From Knoellia sp. S7-12 (lineage in GTDB: Bacteria > Actinomycetota > Actinomycetes > Actinomycetales > Dermatophilaceae): 64,000 nt of DNA. The position numbers and the translations under genes are program-made. The stretch spans positions 2,728,001-2,792,000 of the forward strand of contig NZ_CP155449.1 of assembly GCF_040518285.1 (NCBI RefSeq), in the 5' to 3' direction. This document shows, piece after piece, positions 8,362 to 17,210 of this stretch (positions are counted from its first letter, which is position 1; each line of letters begins with the position of its first letter). The notes beneath the pieces are model-generated. The model ran no database searches. It was not told where the DNA came from and saw only the letters and a program-made list of their open reading frames with translations.

Positions 8362-9920
8362 GCGGGACCACGTCAGGCGCCGCGAGTCCCGGCCACCTCT
8401 ACGGCGTTGGTGTCGGTCCCGGCGACCCCGGCCTGATCACCCTGCGCGCTGCCGCCCTCATCGCCACCGCGGACGTCGTCGCCTATCACCGTGCTGCCCA
8501 CCGGGAGTCGACCGCTCGCACGATCGCGGCCGATCACCTCCGCGACGGTGTCATCGAGGAAGCCCTCGTCTATCCCGTGACGACAGGGACCACCGACCAC
8601 CCGGGCGGCTACTACGGCGCCCTCGCCGACTTCTATGACGAGTGCGCCGAGCGATTCCGGGCGCACTTGGCCGCTGGACGCAGCATCGTCTGCCTCGCCG
8701 AGGGGGACCCGCTCTTCTACGGGTCGTTCATGTATGTCCATGACCTTCTGCGCAACGAGTTCCCCACCGAGGTCGTCCCCGGGATCACTGCAATGGCCTC
8801 GGCCACGGCGGCCGTCGGCTCCGGCTTGTCGCGACATGAGGACACGGTCACCGTGCTGCCGGGCACTCTCCCAGTGCCCGAGCTGGCCCGCCGCCTCGCC
8901 GACACCGATGCGGCCGTGATCATGAAGCTTGGCCGCACCTTCGAGGGGGTGCGCGAAGCGCTCCACCAAGCCGGACTCCTCGACCGCGCCGTCTATGTCG
9001 AGCACGCCAGCCGGTCCGGTCAGCGGGTCATCCCGGTGCGCGACGTCGATCCGTCGACGGTGCCCTACATGTCGATCGTCATCGTGCCGGGTGAGGACCT
9101 GCGAGCCGACGCTGCCGGACGAGCCACAGCGGGCGGCATACGTGAATTTGCCGCTGCCACAGCAGAACCCGAAGTCGGAACGGTCCATGTCGTCGGCCTT
9201 GGACCCGGTCCGGACAAGTGGCTCAGCCCCGAGGCGAGCGAGCTCCTCGGGCGCGTGCAGCACGTGATCGGCTACGCGCCCTACGTCGCTCGAGTGCCCC
9301 AACGCCCTGGACTGACCCGTCACGCCAGTGGCAACACCGTGGAGGTCGATCGTGGGCGTCACGCTCTGGACCTCGCCCTCAAGGGCGACGACGTCGCCGT
9401 GGTCTCGGGTGGGGATGCCGGTGTCTTCGGGATGGCCGCAGCTGTCTTCGAAGCGAGTGAGGCTGCCCTGGCGGACGATGACCGCTATGCGCACGTGCCG
9501 GTCCACGTCGTCCCCGGCATCACCGCCGCCCATGCGGCGAGCGCTCTGGCAGGCGCACTCCTCGGCGCCGACCACGCCCTGATCTCGCTCTCGGACCGGC
9601 TCAAGCCGTGGGACGTCCTCCTCAACCGCCTCACCTCAGCGGTGCGGTCCGACCTTGCCGTCGCGCTCTACAACCCTCGCTCACGCACCCGCCCGCACCA
9701 GCTCGGCGAGGCCCTCGACGCGGTGCGTCAGGTGGCCCCACCCGAGCGCGTCGTCGTCGTCGCCCGCAATGTCGGTCGGGACGGTGAGGACCTCACGGTG
9801 ACGACTCTCGGCGAGCTCGACCCAGAGTCGGTCGACATGAGCTGCCTCGTCGTCATCGGCGCCTCAAGCACCAAGGTCACACCGACGGGCCGGGTGTGGA
9901 CCCCTCGCTGGGTCGATTGA
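8358..9920 (+). CDS. cobIJ: CobI-CobJ fusion: precorrin-2 C20- / precorrin-3B C17-methyltransferase
   Basis: The 520-residue protein carries two SAM-dependent tetrapyrrole methylase domains. Residues about 13-245 are CobI (GVGVGPGDPGLITL near 16-29, AEGDPLFYGS at 114-123), which methylates C20. Residues about 274-510 are CobJ (VVGLGPGPDKWLSPE at 278-292, VSGGDAGVFGMA at 349-360), which methylates C17 with ring contraction. A short Ala-rich linker joins them. CobI-CobJ fusions are known in actinobacteria, Mycobacterium included. The ATG start overlaps the cobH stop. The last 44 bases run under the 3' end of the convergent cobM gene. Confidence 0.96.
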   Translation: MSGTTSGAASPGHLYGVGVGPGDPGLITLRAAALIATADVVAYHRAAHRESTARTIAADHLRDGVIEEALVYPVTTGTTDHPGGYYGALADFYDECAERFRAHLAAGRSIVCLAEGDPLFYGSFMYVHDLLRNEFPTEVVPGITAMASATAAVGSGLSRHEDTVTVLPGTLPVPELARRLADTDAAVIMKLGRTFEGVREALHQAGLLDRAVYVEHASRSGQRVIPVRDVDPSTVPYMSIVIVPGEDLRADAAGRATAGGIREFAAATAEPEVGTVHVVGLGPGPDKWLSPEASELLGRVQHVIGYAPYVARVPQRPGLTRHASGNTVEVDRGRHALDLALKGDDVAVVSGGDAGVFGMAAAVFEASEAALADDDRYAHVPVHVVPGITAAHAASALAGALLGADHALISLSDRLKPWDVLLNRLTSAVRSDLAVALYNPRSRTRPHQLGEALDAVRQVAPPERVVVVARNVGRDGEDLTVTTLGELDPESVDMSCLVVIGASSTKVTPTGRVWTPRWVD

Positions 9921-10650
9921 TCCGAGTTCCGTAGAGGTGGCTCTCGACGAAGTCCTCGGCCTCGAGTGCCCAGCCGACGATGATGACGGCCGCCTGGCGC
10001 AGCCCGGCCGCCTCCACCTGGTCGGCGATGTCCGCCAAGGTCCCGCGCAGGATGAGTTCGTCCGGCTGAGTGACCTGCGAGCCCACGACGACAGGGCAGT
10101 TCGTGCCGTAGTGCTCGGCCAGCTCTTCCGAAAGACGACGGGTATGCCGGATGGCCAGGTGCAGGACCAGGGTCGCCCTGGTCGCGGCGTAGGTCGCGAG
10201 CTGCTCGCCCGGCGGCAGTGACGTCGAGTCCTTCTGGGCCCGGGTCAGCACCACCGTCTGCGCAACTTCGGGGACGGTCAGTTCGCGTCCGATGGCGGCG
10301 GCAGTCGCGGCATACGCCGGCACTCCAGGCGTGATGTCCCACGGGACACCCGCACGGTCGAGACGACGGGTCTGCTCGGCTATCGCCGAATAGATCGAGG
10401 GATCGCCCGAGCACAACCGCGCCACGTCCTGGCCGGCTTCGTGTGCCGCCACCATGTGCGCAGTGATGGTGTCGAGGTCGAGCCGCTGGGTGTCGATGAG
10501 CTCGGCACCCGTGGGGCAGTGGCCAAGCACCTCGGCGTCGAGATAGGTCCCCGCATAGAGGCACACGAGGGACGCACTGAGCAGCCGCACGGCGCGCAGG
10601 GTGAGCAGGTCTGCGGCGCCCGGTCCGGCGCCGATGAAGTGAACGGTCAT
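9877..10650 (-). CDS. cobM: Precorrin-4 C11-methyltransferase CobM
   Basis: The 257-residue protein is a single tetrapyrrole methylase domain. It starts MTVHFIGAGPGAADLLTLR, the family signature, and contains LCSGDPSIYSA and ITPGVPAYAA further on. It methylates C11 of precorrin-4 to give precorrin-5. The ATG at 10650 overlaps the cobL stop (ATGA) and follows AAGGGA by 5 bases; a longer frame upstream is rejected because it lies within cobL. The C-terminal Ser/Pro-rich tail is encoded within the 44-bp overlap with cobIJ on the other strand. Confidence 0.95.
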   Translation of the reverse strand: MTVHFIGAGPGAADLLTLRAVRLLSASLVCLYAGTYLDAEVLGHCPTGAELIDTQRLDLDTITAHMVAAHEAGQDVARLCSGDPSIYSAIAEQTRRLDRAGVPWDITPGVPAYAATAAAIGRELTVPEVAQTVVLTRAQKDSTSLPPGEQLATYAATRATLVLHLAIRHTRRLSEELAEHYGTNCPVVVGSQVTQPDELILRGTLADIADQVEAAGLRQAAVIIVGWALEAEDFVESHLYGTRINRPSEGSTPGPSV

Positions 10651-11843
10651 GAGATTCCCTTGGTGGCGGTCCACTGCACGATGGGGCGCGCCGGCTGCCA
10701 CGAGAGATGGCGGCCGAGAGGCTCAGCGCGTTCGACGGTCACGCGGCGCAGCTCCCCGCCATGGCGCGAGTGGGCGGCGACGACGAGGGCTTCGGTGTCG
10801 AGGGTGACGCAGTGGACGACGAGTCGCCCGCCCGGAGCGAGCGCATCCCAAGCGGCCTCGATCACGACCTCGGTGGCCCCTCCCCCGATGAACACAGCGT
10901 CGGGAGTGGGCAGTTCGCGGATGACGTCAATGGAGTCGCCGGTGGTGACCGCGATGGGCACCCCGAAGGTTGCCGCGTTCTCGCCCACCCGCTCGGCCCG
11001 CGTGGCATCCCGCTCCACGGCGACCGCGGTCGTGCGCGGCGCCGCAAGGCACCACTCGACCGACACCGACCCGGACCCTGCGCCAAGATCCCACAGCCTC
11101 TGACCAGACATCGGCCGCAACGCTGCAATGGCCAGCGCCCGGATCTCGCGCTTGGTGATCTGCCCGTCGTGGGCGAAGACGTCATCGGGCAGGCCTGGGC
11201 TCGAACCCCAGAGTGCTGCGGTTGCAGGCACCTCCAGCGCCACGACGTTGAGAGCGGGAAGGCGCTCAGTCGTGAATTCCGCTGCGGTGCAGTTGAATCG
11301 ACTCTCATCAGCGGTGCCGAGCTCGCCGAGCACTGTCATCGACGTCTCCCCCAGGCCGAGATCGACGAGCACTCGAGCCAAGTCGCCCGGAGTTGCCGCA
11401 CCCGCCGACAGGGCCACCACCCGAGCGCCCGGCGCAAGGTGACGGCGGACGGCATACGCCGATCGTGAAACGAGAGACACGATGTCGGTGGACTCGCTCG
11501 GCCAACCCATCCGGGCCCGGGCCAGAGCGACCGATGACACCGCCGGGTGGACGCGCACCGCATCCGTCCCCAACACGCGAATGAGCGTCGACCCCACACC
11601 CGAGACCAGCGGGTCCCCGGTGGCGAGCACGACGACACCATCCGAGCCGAGATTGTCGAGGAATTCCTCGAGCGTGGGCAGCATCGGCGACGGCCACGGG
11701 TGGCGGCCTTGCCCGTCACGCGCAGGCACCAGTTCCAGCAGGCGAGGTGACCCGACAAGTGTGTGAGCAGCGGCAAGGCGTTGCTGTTGGGCGGGAGGTA
11801 GGGCCTCAAGCCCTTCGGCGGGCACCCCGACGACGTCGATCAC
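10647..11843 (-). CDS. cobL: Precorrin-6Y C5,15-methyltransferase (decarboxylating) CobL
   Basis: The 398-residue protein is the two-domain CobL. The N-terminal half (about 1-195) is a CbiE-type tetrapyrrole methylase that handles C5. The C-terminal half (about 210-395) is a CbiT-type Rossmann methyltransferase with LWDLGAGSGSVSVEW, which methylates C15 and removes the acetate carboxylate. An ATG at 11861 would add six residues. I prefer GTG 11843 because TACAGT (11851-11856) stands exactly 7 bases before it, matching other leaderless genes here, and the protein then begins VIDVVGV like its relatives. It forms a two-gene operon with cobM and diverges from the second riboswitch. Confidence 0.93.
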   Translation of the reverse strand: MIDVVGVPAEGLEALPPAQQQRLAAAHTLVGSPRLLELVPARDGQGRHPWPSPMLPTLEEFLDNLGSDGVVVLATGDPLVSGVGSTLIRVLGTDAVRVHPAVSSVALARARMGWPSESTDIVSLVSRSAYAVRRHLAPGARVVALSAGAATPGDLARVLVDLGLGETSMTVLGELGTADESRFNCTAAEFTTERLPALNVVALEVPATAALWGSSPGLPDDVFAHDGQITKREIRALAIAALRPMSGQRLWDLGAGSGSVSVEWCLAAPRTTAVAVERDATRAERVGENAATFGVPIAVTTGDSIDVIRELPTPDAVFIGGGATEVVIEAAWDALAPGGRLVVHCVTLDTEALVVAAHSRHGGELRRVTVERAEPLGRHLSWQPARPIVQWTATKGIS

Positions 11844-11894
11844 GGCGCTCACTGTAGACATACGGTCGCCCGGCGGCGCCGTCGTGCCATGATG

Positions 11895-12000
11895 GCGCCG
11901 GTCCCCCGCGAGGAATACCGGTGCGAATCCGGAGCGGTCCCGCCACTGTGATCCCGACCCGTCGGGAGAGCCAGGACGTCGTCGGGGACTCTCGTGTCGG
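11895..12000 (+). promoter_or_regulatory. Cobalamin riboswitch upstream of the chelatase-cobO operon
   Basis: Conserved aptamer blocks appear in order: AATACCGGTGCGAATCCGG, GCGGTCCCGCCACTGTGA and the B12 box GAGAGCCAGGACGTCG. The first gene begins 62 bases further on. The element should repress the whole rightward operon from the AAA+/VWA gene to cobD when adenosylcobalamin is abundant. Confidence 0.93.
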
Positions 12001-12023
12001 TATCCCGCCGCGAGCCGGCACTC

Positions 12024-12045
12024 AGGCGAGCGTGGTCACTCGCCT
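12024..12045 (+). promoter_or_regulatory. Ribosome-site-proximal hairpin of the second riboswitch
   Basis: AGGCGAG (12024-12030) pairs with CTCGCCT (12039-12045), leaving an 8-base loop. The stem ends just one base before the AAGGAG ribosome-binding site, which itself lies 9 bases before the GTG. That position suits control of translation, unlike the longer hairpin at cobN. Confidence 0.6.
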
Positions 12046-12061
12046 CAAGGAGATTCCTCGC

Positions 12062-14137
12062 GTGACGCACTACCCCTACACCGCGGTCGTCGGGGCCGAC
12101 GATCTCTCCCTCGCCCTCATCCTCACGACCGTTTCCCCTGCCATCGGCGGCGTGCTCGTGCGCGGCGAGAAGGGCACCGCGAAGTCGACGATCGTGCGCG
12201 GGCTCGTCGACCTCCTCCCGCCGCACGACGTCGTCGAGGGCTGCCGCTTCGCCTGCGACCCGGAGCGCCCCGACCCCACCTGCCCCGATGGCCCGCACGA
12301 CGCGGCGATCGCGACGACGTCTCGTCCGGCCCGCCTCGTGGAGCTGCCCGTCGGCGCCACCGAGGATCGCGTCATCGGATCGCTCGACCTGGGCAAGGCG
12401 CTCGGATCCGGTGAGGCGGCGTTCCAGCCGGGCCTGCTCGCCGACGCGCACCGCGGGATCCTCTATGTCGACGAAGTCAACCTTCTCCACGACCACCTCG
12501 TCGACCTGCTCCTCGACGCCGCCGCCATGGGCCGCAACACGGTCGAGCGCGACGGTGTCTCGGTCAGCCACGCTGCCCGCCTCGTCCTCGTCGGCACGAT
12601 GAACCCCGAGGAGGGCGAACTCCGCCCGCAGCTGCTGGACCGCTTTGGTCTGACGGTGGAGGTCGCGGCGAGCCGCGACCCACTGTTGCGCGCCGAGGTC
12701 GTCCGTCGCCGCCTCGCCTTCGATTCCGATCCAGTCGCCTTTGCCGCTGGGTATGCCGCCGCGCAGCGCGACCTCGCGGACCGTGTCACCGCTGCGCGGA
12801 TCGCCGTCGAGAACGTGGAGCTGAGCGACCGGTCGCTGGCGACGATCGCCCGCGTCTGCGCCGGCTTCGAGGTCGACGGGATGCGCGCCGACATCGTCAC
12901 CGCCCGGGCCGCGATGGCCCATGCCGCCTGGCACGAGCGTCTGTCCGTGACCCGCGAGGACATCAGGGCTGCGGCAATCTTCGCGCTGCCGCACCGTCGC
13001 CGCCGCAACCCGTTCGATGCACCCGGGCTCGATGAGGACCTGCTCGACCGCCTGCTCGGTGACGAACCGGACGACCCCGGCCCGGACGATGACCAGCCGG
13101 AGGACCGCAAGGACTCGGACGGCACCCAGGACGACAGCCCCGCGGGCAACTCCGACTCCCCCGCCGGCTCAGACTCCGTGCCCAACCCGGGCGCTCCCCC
13201 GGAAGGCACGCCGGATCAGTCGCCGGAGGGCGCGGCCGACGAGCCCGAGCCCGAGCCCGCACCGGACAGCGACGCTCCGGCGGTCGTCGCCGCGGGGGTT
13301 GCCGCGGCAGGGACGCCGTTCCGGGCGCGGGCCTTCACTCTCACCGGGCTCGGAACGGGTGAGTCGGGTCGCCGCAGCCGGGCTGTGACGGCTACGGGAC
13401 GCACCATCGGTTCGACCACCAGCGGACGCGGACGACTCCACCTTCCGGCGACCATCACCGAAGCCGCCCGTCACCGCGGAACGCGCGGGACGGCATACGG
13501 ACGGCTTGTCCTGCTGCCCGGTGATCTCCGCACGGCGGTCACGCAGGGCCAGGAGTCCAATCTTGTTCTCCTCGCGGTCGATGCGTCCGGATCGATGGGT
13601 GCGCGTCGCCGGATGGAAGAGGTCAAGACGGCGGTGCTGTCGCTGCTGCTCGACGCCTACCAACGGCGGGACCGGGTGGGGCTCGTGACCTTCCGGGGGC
13701 AGGGCGCCGAGGTGGCACTGCACCCGACGTCGTCCGTCGACGCGGCTGCACGCTCCCTCACCACGCTCGCGCACGGGGGCCGAACGCCTCTCGCCGAAGG
13801 GCTGCTCAAGGCCTCCAAGGTGCTCGCGACCGAGAAGCTGCGCGACCCCAAGCGTCGCCCCCTGCTCGTCGTCGTCACGGACGGTCGAGCGACTGCTGGA
13901 CCCGATGCTCTTGAGCGTTCGCGCACCGTCGCCGACGCGTGGGGACGGACCGGACACCAGTCGGTCGTCATCGACTGCGAGACCGGCCGATTCCGCCTCG
14001 GGCTCGCTGCCGATCTGGCCGCCCGTATGGGCGCCACCCATGTCCCGCTCGCCGAAGTGGCCGCCGGCGCCATCGTCGACACCGTGGCGACGGCGCGCGA
14101 CGAGTGGCGTGCCGGTCGCGGCGGGAGGGCTGCCTGA
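12062..14137 (+). CDS. Fused AAA+/VWA metal chelatase subunit (ChlI-ChlD type), probable cobaltochelatase partner
   Basis: The 691-residue protein combines an AAA+ ATPase of the BchI/ChlI type (about 1-315; Walker A GEKGTAKS at 35-42, TMNPEEGELRPQLLDRFG) with a C-terminal von Willebrand A domain (about 500-691; MIDAS DASGSM near 506). They are joined by an acidic, Pro/Asp/Glu-rich linker of about 100 residues. In magnesium and cobalt chelatases these are two separate proteins; the fused form is common next to cobN in actinobacteria, so it probably drives CobN. GTG 12062 follows AAGGAG by 9 bases under a B12 riboswitch. Its stop overlaps the cobO start by one base. Confidence 0.9.
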   Translation: MTHYPYTAVVGADDLSLALILTTVSPAIGGVLVRGEKGTAKSTIVRGLVDLLPPHDVVEGCRFACDPERPDPTCPDGPHDAAIATTSRPARLVELPVGATEDRVIGSLDLGKALGSGEAAFQPGLLADAHRGILYVDEVNLLHDHLVDLLLDAAAMGRNTVERDGVSVSHAARLVLVGTMNPEEGELRPQLLDRFGLTVEVAASRDPLLRAEVVRRRLAFDSDPVAFAAGYAAAQRDLADRVTAARIAVENVELSDRSLATIARVCAGFEVDGMRADIVTARAAMAHAAWHERLSVTREDIRAAAIFALPHRRRRNPFDAPGLDEDLLDRLLGDEPDDPGPDDDQPEDRKDSDGTQDDSPAGNSDSPAGSDSVPNPGAPPEGTPDQSPEGAADEPEPEPAPDSDAPAVVAAGVAAAGTPFRARAFTLTGLGTGESGRRSRAVTATGRTIGSTTSGRGRLHLPATITEAARHRGTRGTAYGRLVLLPGDLRTAVTQGQESNLVLLAVDASGSMGARRRMEEVKTAVLSLLLDAYQRRDRVGLVTFRGQGAEVALHPTSSVDAAARSLTTLAHGGRTPLAEGLLKASKVLATEKLRDPKRRPLLVVVTDGRATAGPDALERSRTVADAWGRTGHQSVVIDCETGRFRLGLAADLAARMGATHVPLAEVAAGAIVDTVATARDEWRAGRGGRAA

Positions 14138-14751
14138 TGGCGCAGGGACAGGTCCCCGTCGAAGCTGCCGATGGGCTCACCACGCGGCAGCGCCGCAACC
14201 GCCCTCTGCTCCTGATCCACGGCGGCAAGGGCAAGGGCAAGTCGACGGCGGCGTTCGGGCTCGCGCTGCGCGGGTGGAGCCAGGGGTGGTCGATCGGTGT
14301 TTTCCAGTTCGTGAAGTCGGCGAAGTGGCGCATCGGTGAGCAGACGGCCCTCGAAGCACTGAACCGCATCCACGACGAGACCGGTGACGGCGGCCCCATC
14401 GAGTGGCACAAGATGGGCTCCGGCTGGTCCTGGTCGCGCAAGGCCGGGTCGGAGGAGGATCACGCTGCTGCCGCTCAAGAGGGGTGGGCCGAGATCCGTC
14501 GGCGCATCGAGGCCGAGACGCACGGGCTCTATGTCCTCGACGAGTTCACCTACGTCCTCAAGTGGGGTTGGGTCGACGTCGACGAGGTCGTGTCGGTGCT
14601 GAGCTCCCGGACCGGCTTCCAGCACGTCGTCATCACCGGGCGCGATCCGCACCCCAGCCTCATCGAGATCGCGGACGTCGTCACCGAGATGACCCAGATC
14701 AAGCACCCCTTCGAACAGGGCCAGAAGGGACAGAAGGGCATCGAGTGGTGA
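14137..14751 (+). CDS. cobO: Corrinoid adenosyltransferase CobO
   Basis: The 204-residue protein adds the 5'-deoxyadenosyl group from ATP to reduced cob(I)yrinic acid a,c-diamide. The P-loop HGGKGKGKST (28-37) is the CobO/CobA-type reversed-order P-loop, and the VLDEFTYVLKWGW block follows in the second half. The sequence belongs to the CobO family rather than PduO or EutT. ATG 14137 overlaps the preceding stop (TGATG) and the gene ends in a GTGA overlap with the next one, so it sits in the middle of the riboswitch-controlled operon. Confidence 0.96.
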   Translation: MAQGQVPVEAADGLTTRQRRNRPLLLIHGGKGKGKSTAAFGLALRGWSQGWSIGVFQFVKSAKWRIGEQTALEALNRIHDETGDGGPIEWHKMGSGWSWSRKAGSEEDHAAAAQEGWAEIRRRIEAETHGLYVLDEFTYVLKWGWVDVDEVVSVLSSRTGFQHVVITGRDPHPSLIEIADVVTEMTQIKHPFEQGQKGQKGIEW

Positions 14752-17210
14752 AGGTCCCGCGGCTCGTCATCGCCGCTGCTGCCTCGGGTCAGGGCAAGAC
14801 GACGGTCGCCGTCGGTGTCATGGCAGCTCTGACGCGCGCCGGCCGGGTCGTTGCCGGCGCCAAGGTCGGGCCGGACTTCATCGATCCGGGCTATCACGCG
14901 TTGGCGACCGGCCGCCTCGGCCGCAACCTCGACCCCTGGTTGCAGGGCGAGGACCGCGTCCTCCCGTTGCTCGTCCACGGCGCTCAGAACCCCGCACCCT
15001 CCGACCTCACCGTCATCGAAGGTGTCATGGGGCTCTTCGACGGTCGGCTCGGCAGTGACGGGTGGGCCTCCACGGCACACCTCGCAACGCTGACCAGCAG
15101 CCCGGTCGTGGTCGTCATCGACATCTCGTCGGCTGCGCGCACGGTCGCGGCAGTCGTGCACGGCCTGAGGGGCTTTGATCCCCATGTCCACGTAGTCGGC
15201 GTGATTCTCAACAAGGCCGGGTCTTCGCGTCACGCCGACGAGGTCCGGCGCAGCGTCGAGCAGCTCGGCACACCGGTGCTGGGCGTGTTGCCGCGCGACG
15301 CGGGGGTGAGTGCGCCGTCCCGGCACCTCGGTCTCGTTCCCGCCGCCGAGCGCCCGGAGGCCGCAGCCGCGCTCGACCGGCTGGCTGAGCAGACCGCGGA
15401 ATACGTCGATCTCGACGCTCTCGTCGAGATCGCCGCTGCCGCACCGGATCTCGACACTCCAGCGTGGTCCCCCGTCACGTCGGATGCACTCTCGACGAAG
15501 ATCCCGCGGCGCGTGGCTGTTGCAGGTGGTCGGGCGTTCACATTCCGCTACGCCGAGACCGAGGAGCAGCTCCGGGCGCTCGGGTGCGAACCGGTGACCT
15601 TCGACCCGGCACTCGACACGACTCTCCCCGCGGGGGCAGAGGGCATCTATCTCGGTGGCGGCTTCCCCGAGGTCCACGCCGCCGCGCTCTCCACCAACGG
15701 GCGCCTGCTGGCCGATGTCCGCAACGCCGTTCTCTCCGGTGTGCCAACAGTCGCCGAGTGCGCGGGCCTGCTCTATCTCTCGCAGGCCGTCGACGGTCAT
15801 GGTCTCGTCGGCGCCGTCCCCGCGACCGCCGCGATGCACCCGCGACTGACCCTTCGCTATGTCACCGCCATCGCTCCCGAGGACACCCTGCTCGGACCAG
15901 CCGGCACCCGCGTGCGCGGCCACGAGTTCCACCGCACGCAGACCACACCGAGCCGCGGCGACAACGCCGCGTGGCTGCTCGACGGTGCCCCGGAGGGTTG
16001 GTCGCTCGACCCCGCCGCGACGGGTGCACCGACGGTGCACGCGTCATATCTCCACACCCACTGGGCAGGTCACCCGGAGCTGGCGCTGAGCTTCGCCGAG
16101 GCTGTGCACGCCGGCCAATCCCGATCTGGTGCAGCCCTTTCCAGCATCGAGCCTGCGCCGCCGGCACTCGCCGAGCCCGAGGTCATGGACCCGCTCGAGC
16201 ACCACGGAGACTCCGAGACCGACCCGGCGCTCGTCGACCTCGCTGTCAACGTCCGCCTCTCCACACCGCCCGCCTGGCTGGCACAGCGCCTGCGCGACAC
16301 GATCGGCGACCTCGCGGCATACCCCGATGTTCGCGGCGCCCAAAGCGCGATCGCCCGCCGGCACGGAGTCGAACCGGACATGGTTCTGCCGACGAGTGGT
16401 GCCGCCGAGGCCTTCGTCCTCCTCGCCCAGATGACGCGAGCGAAGCGGCCGGTCATCGTGCACCCACAGTTCACCGAGCCGGAGGCCGCGCTGCGTCGGG
16501 CCGGGATCTCCCCCGAACGTGTCGTTCTCGACGCCAGCGACGGCTTCACTCTCACCCCGGACGCCGTGCCCGACGACGCCGACCTCGTCGTCATCGGCAA
16601 CCCGACCAACCCCACCGGCGTGCTCCATTCGCGTGCCACCCTCGAGGAGTTGCGTCGGCCCGGGCGGTTGCTCGTGATCGATGAAGCGTTCATGGACACC
16701 GTTGCAGGAGAGCGTGACTCACTCATCTCCGCCGACATGGAGGGTGTGCTCATTCTCCGCTCGCTCACCAAGACCTGGGGCCTTGCAGGCCTACGAGCCG
16801 GGTATGCCGTCAGCTCGCCTTCGGTGATCGCCGACCTCTCGCGCCACCAGCCGCACTGGTCGGTGAGCACCCTCGCAGCCACCGTCATGGAGGCGACTGT
16901 CACTGCAGCAGCGCTCACTGAGGCCAAGGGCGCCGTCGCCGACACGACCCGCTGGCGGGAGCACCTGCTCGCCGGACTCCGCGCTCTCGGTCTGAGCCCT
17001 GTCGAGTCACGGACCTCGTTCGTCCTCGTCGAGGCCGGTGCCGGCGTGAGGGAGGAGATGCGAGCACGCGGTTATGCGTTGCGCCGGGGGGACACCTTCC
17101 CGGGGCTCGGGCCGCAATGGGTTCGCATCGCCGTGCGCGATCCCCAGACCATCGACGGCATGCTCCGTGAGCTCGCCACTGTCCTGACCTCGCAGGAGCG
17201 CACCGCATGA
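14748..17210 (+). CDS. cobB-cobC: CobB-CobC fusion: cobyrinate a,c-diamide synthase / PLP-dependent aminotransferase-like enzyme
   Basis: The 820-residue protein starts with hydrogenobyrinic/cobyrinic acid a,c-diamide synthase (about 1-455). It has a P-loop ASGQGKTT (12-19), and the glutamine amidotransferase part has nucleophile C338 in VAECAGL plus a histidine near 438. After a linker of about 40 residues comes a class I/II aminotransferase-fold domain (about 495-820) with the PLP-binding aspartate D645 and lysine K675 in SLTKTWGLAGLRAGY. The second half corresponds to CobC, or to threonine-phosphate decarboxylase, which supplies aminopropanol phosphate for CobD. Which reaction it performs cannot be decided here. 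The two halves act at different stages, so this fusion is unlikely to channel an intermediate. Confidence 0.9.
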   Translation: MKVPRLVIAAAASGQGKTTVAVGVMAALTRAGRVVAGAKVGPDFIDPGYHALATGRLGRNLDPWLQGEDRVLPLLVHGAQNPAPSDLTVIEGVMGLFDGRLGSDGWASTAHLATLTSSPVVVVIDISSAARTVAAVVHGLRGFDPHVHVVGVILNKAGSSRHADEVRRSVEQLGTPVLGVLPRDAGVSAPSRHLGLVPAAERPEAAAALDRLAEQTAEYVDLDALVEIAAAAPDLDTPAWSPVTSDALSTKIPRRVAVAGGRAFTFRYAETEEQLRALGCEPVTFDPALDTTLPAGAEGIYLGGGFPEVHAAALSTNGRLLADVRNAVLSGVPTVAECAGLLYLSQAVDGHGLVGAVPATAAMHPRLTLRYVTAIAPEDTLLGPAGTRVRGHEFHRTQTTPSRGDNAAWLLDGAPEGWSLDPAATGAPTVHASYLHTHWAGHPELALSFAEAVHAGQSRSGAALSSIEPAPPALAEPEVMDPLEHHGDSETDPALVDLAVNVRLSTPPAWLAQRLRDTIGDLAAYPDVRGAQSAIARRHGVEPDMVLPTSGAAEAFVLLAQMTRAKRPVIVHPQFTEPEAALRRAGISPERVVLDASDGFTLTPDAVPDDADLVVIGNPTNPTGVLHSRATLEELRRPGRLLVIDEAFMDTVAGERDSLISADMEGVLILRSLTKTWGLAGLRAGYAVSSPSVIADLSRHQPHWSVSTLAATVMEATVTAAALTEAKGAVADTTRWREHLLAGLRALGLSPVESRTSFVLVEAGAGVREEMRARGYALRRGDTFPGLGPQWVRIAVRDPQTIDGMLRELATVLTSQERTA

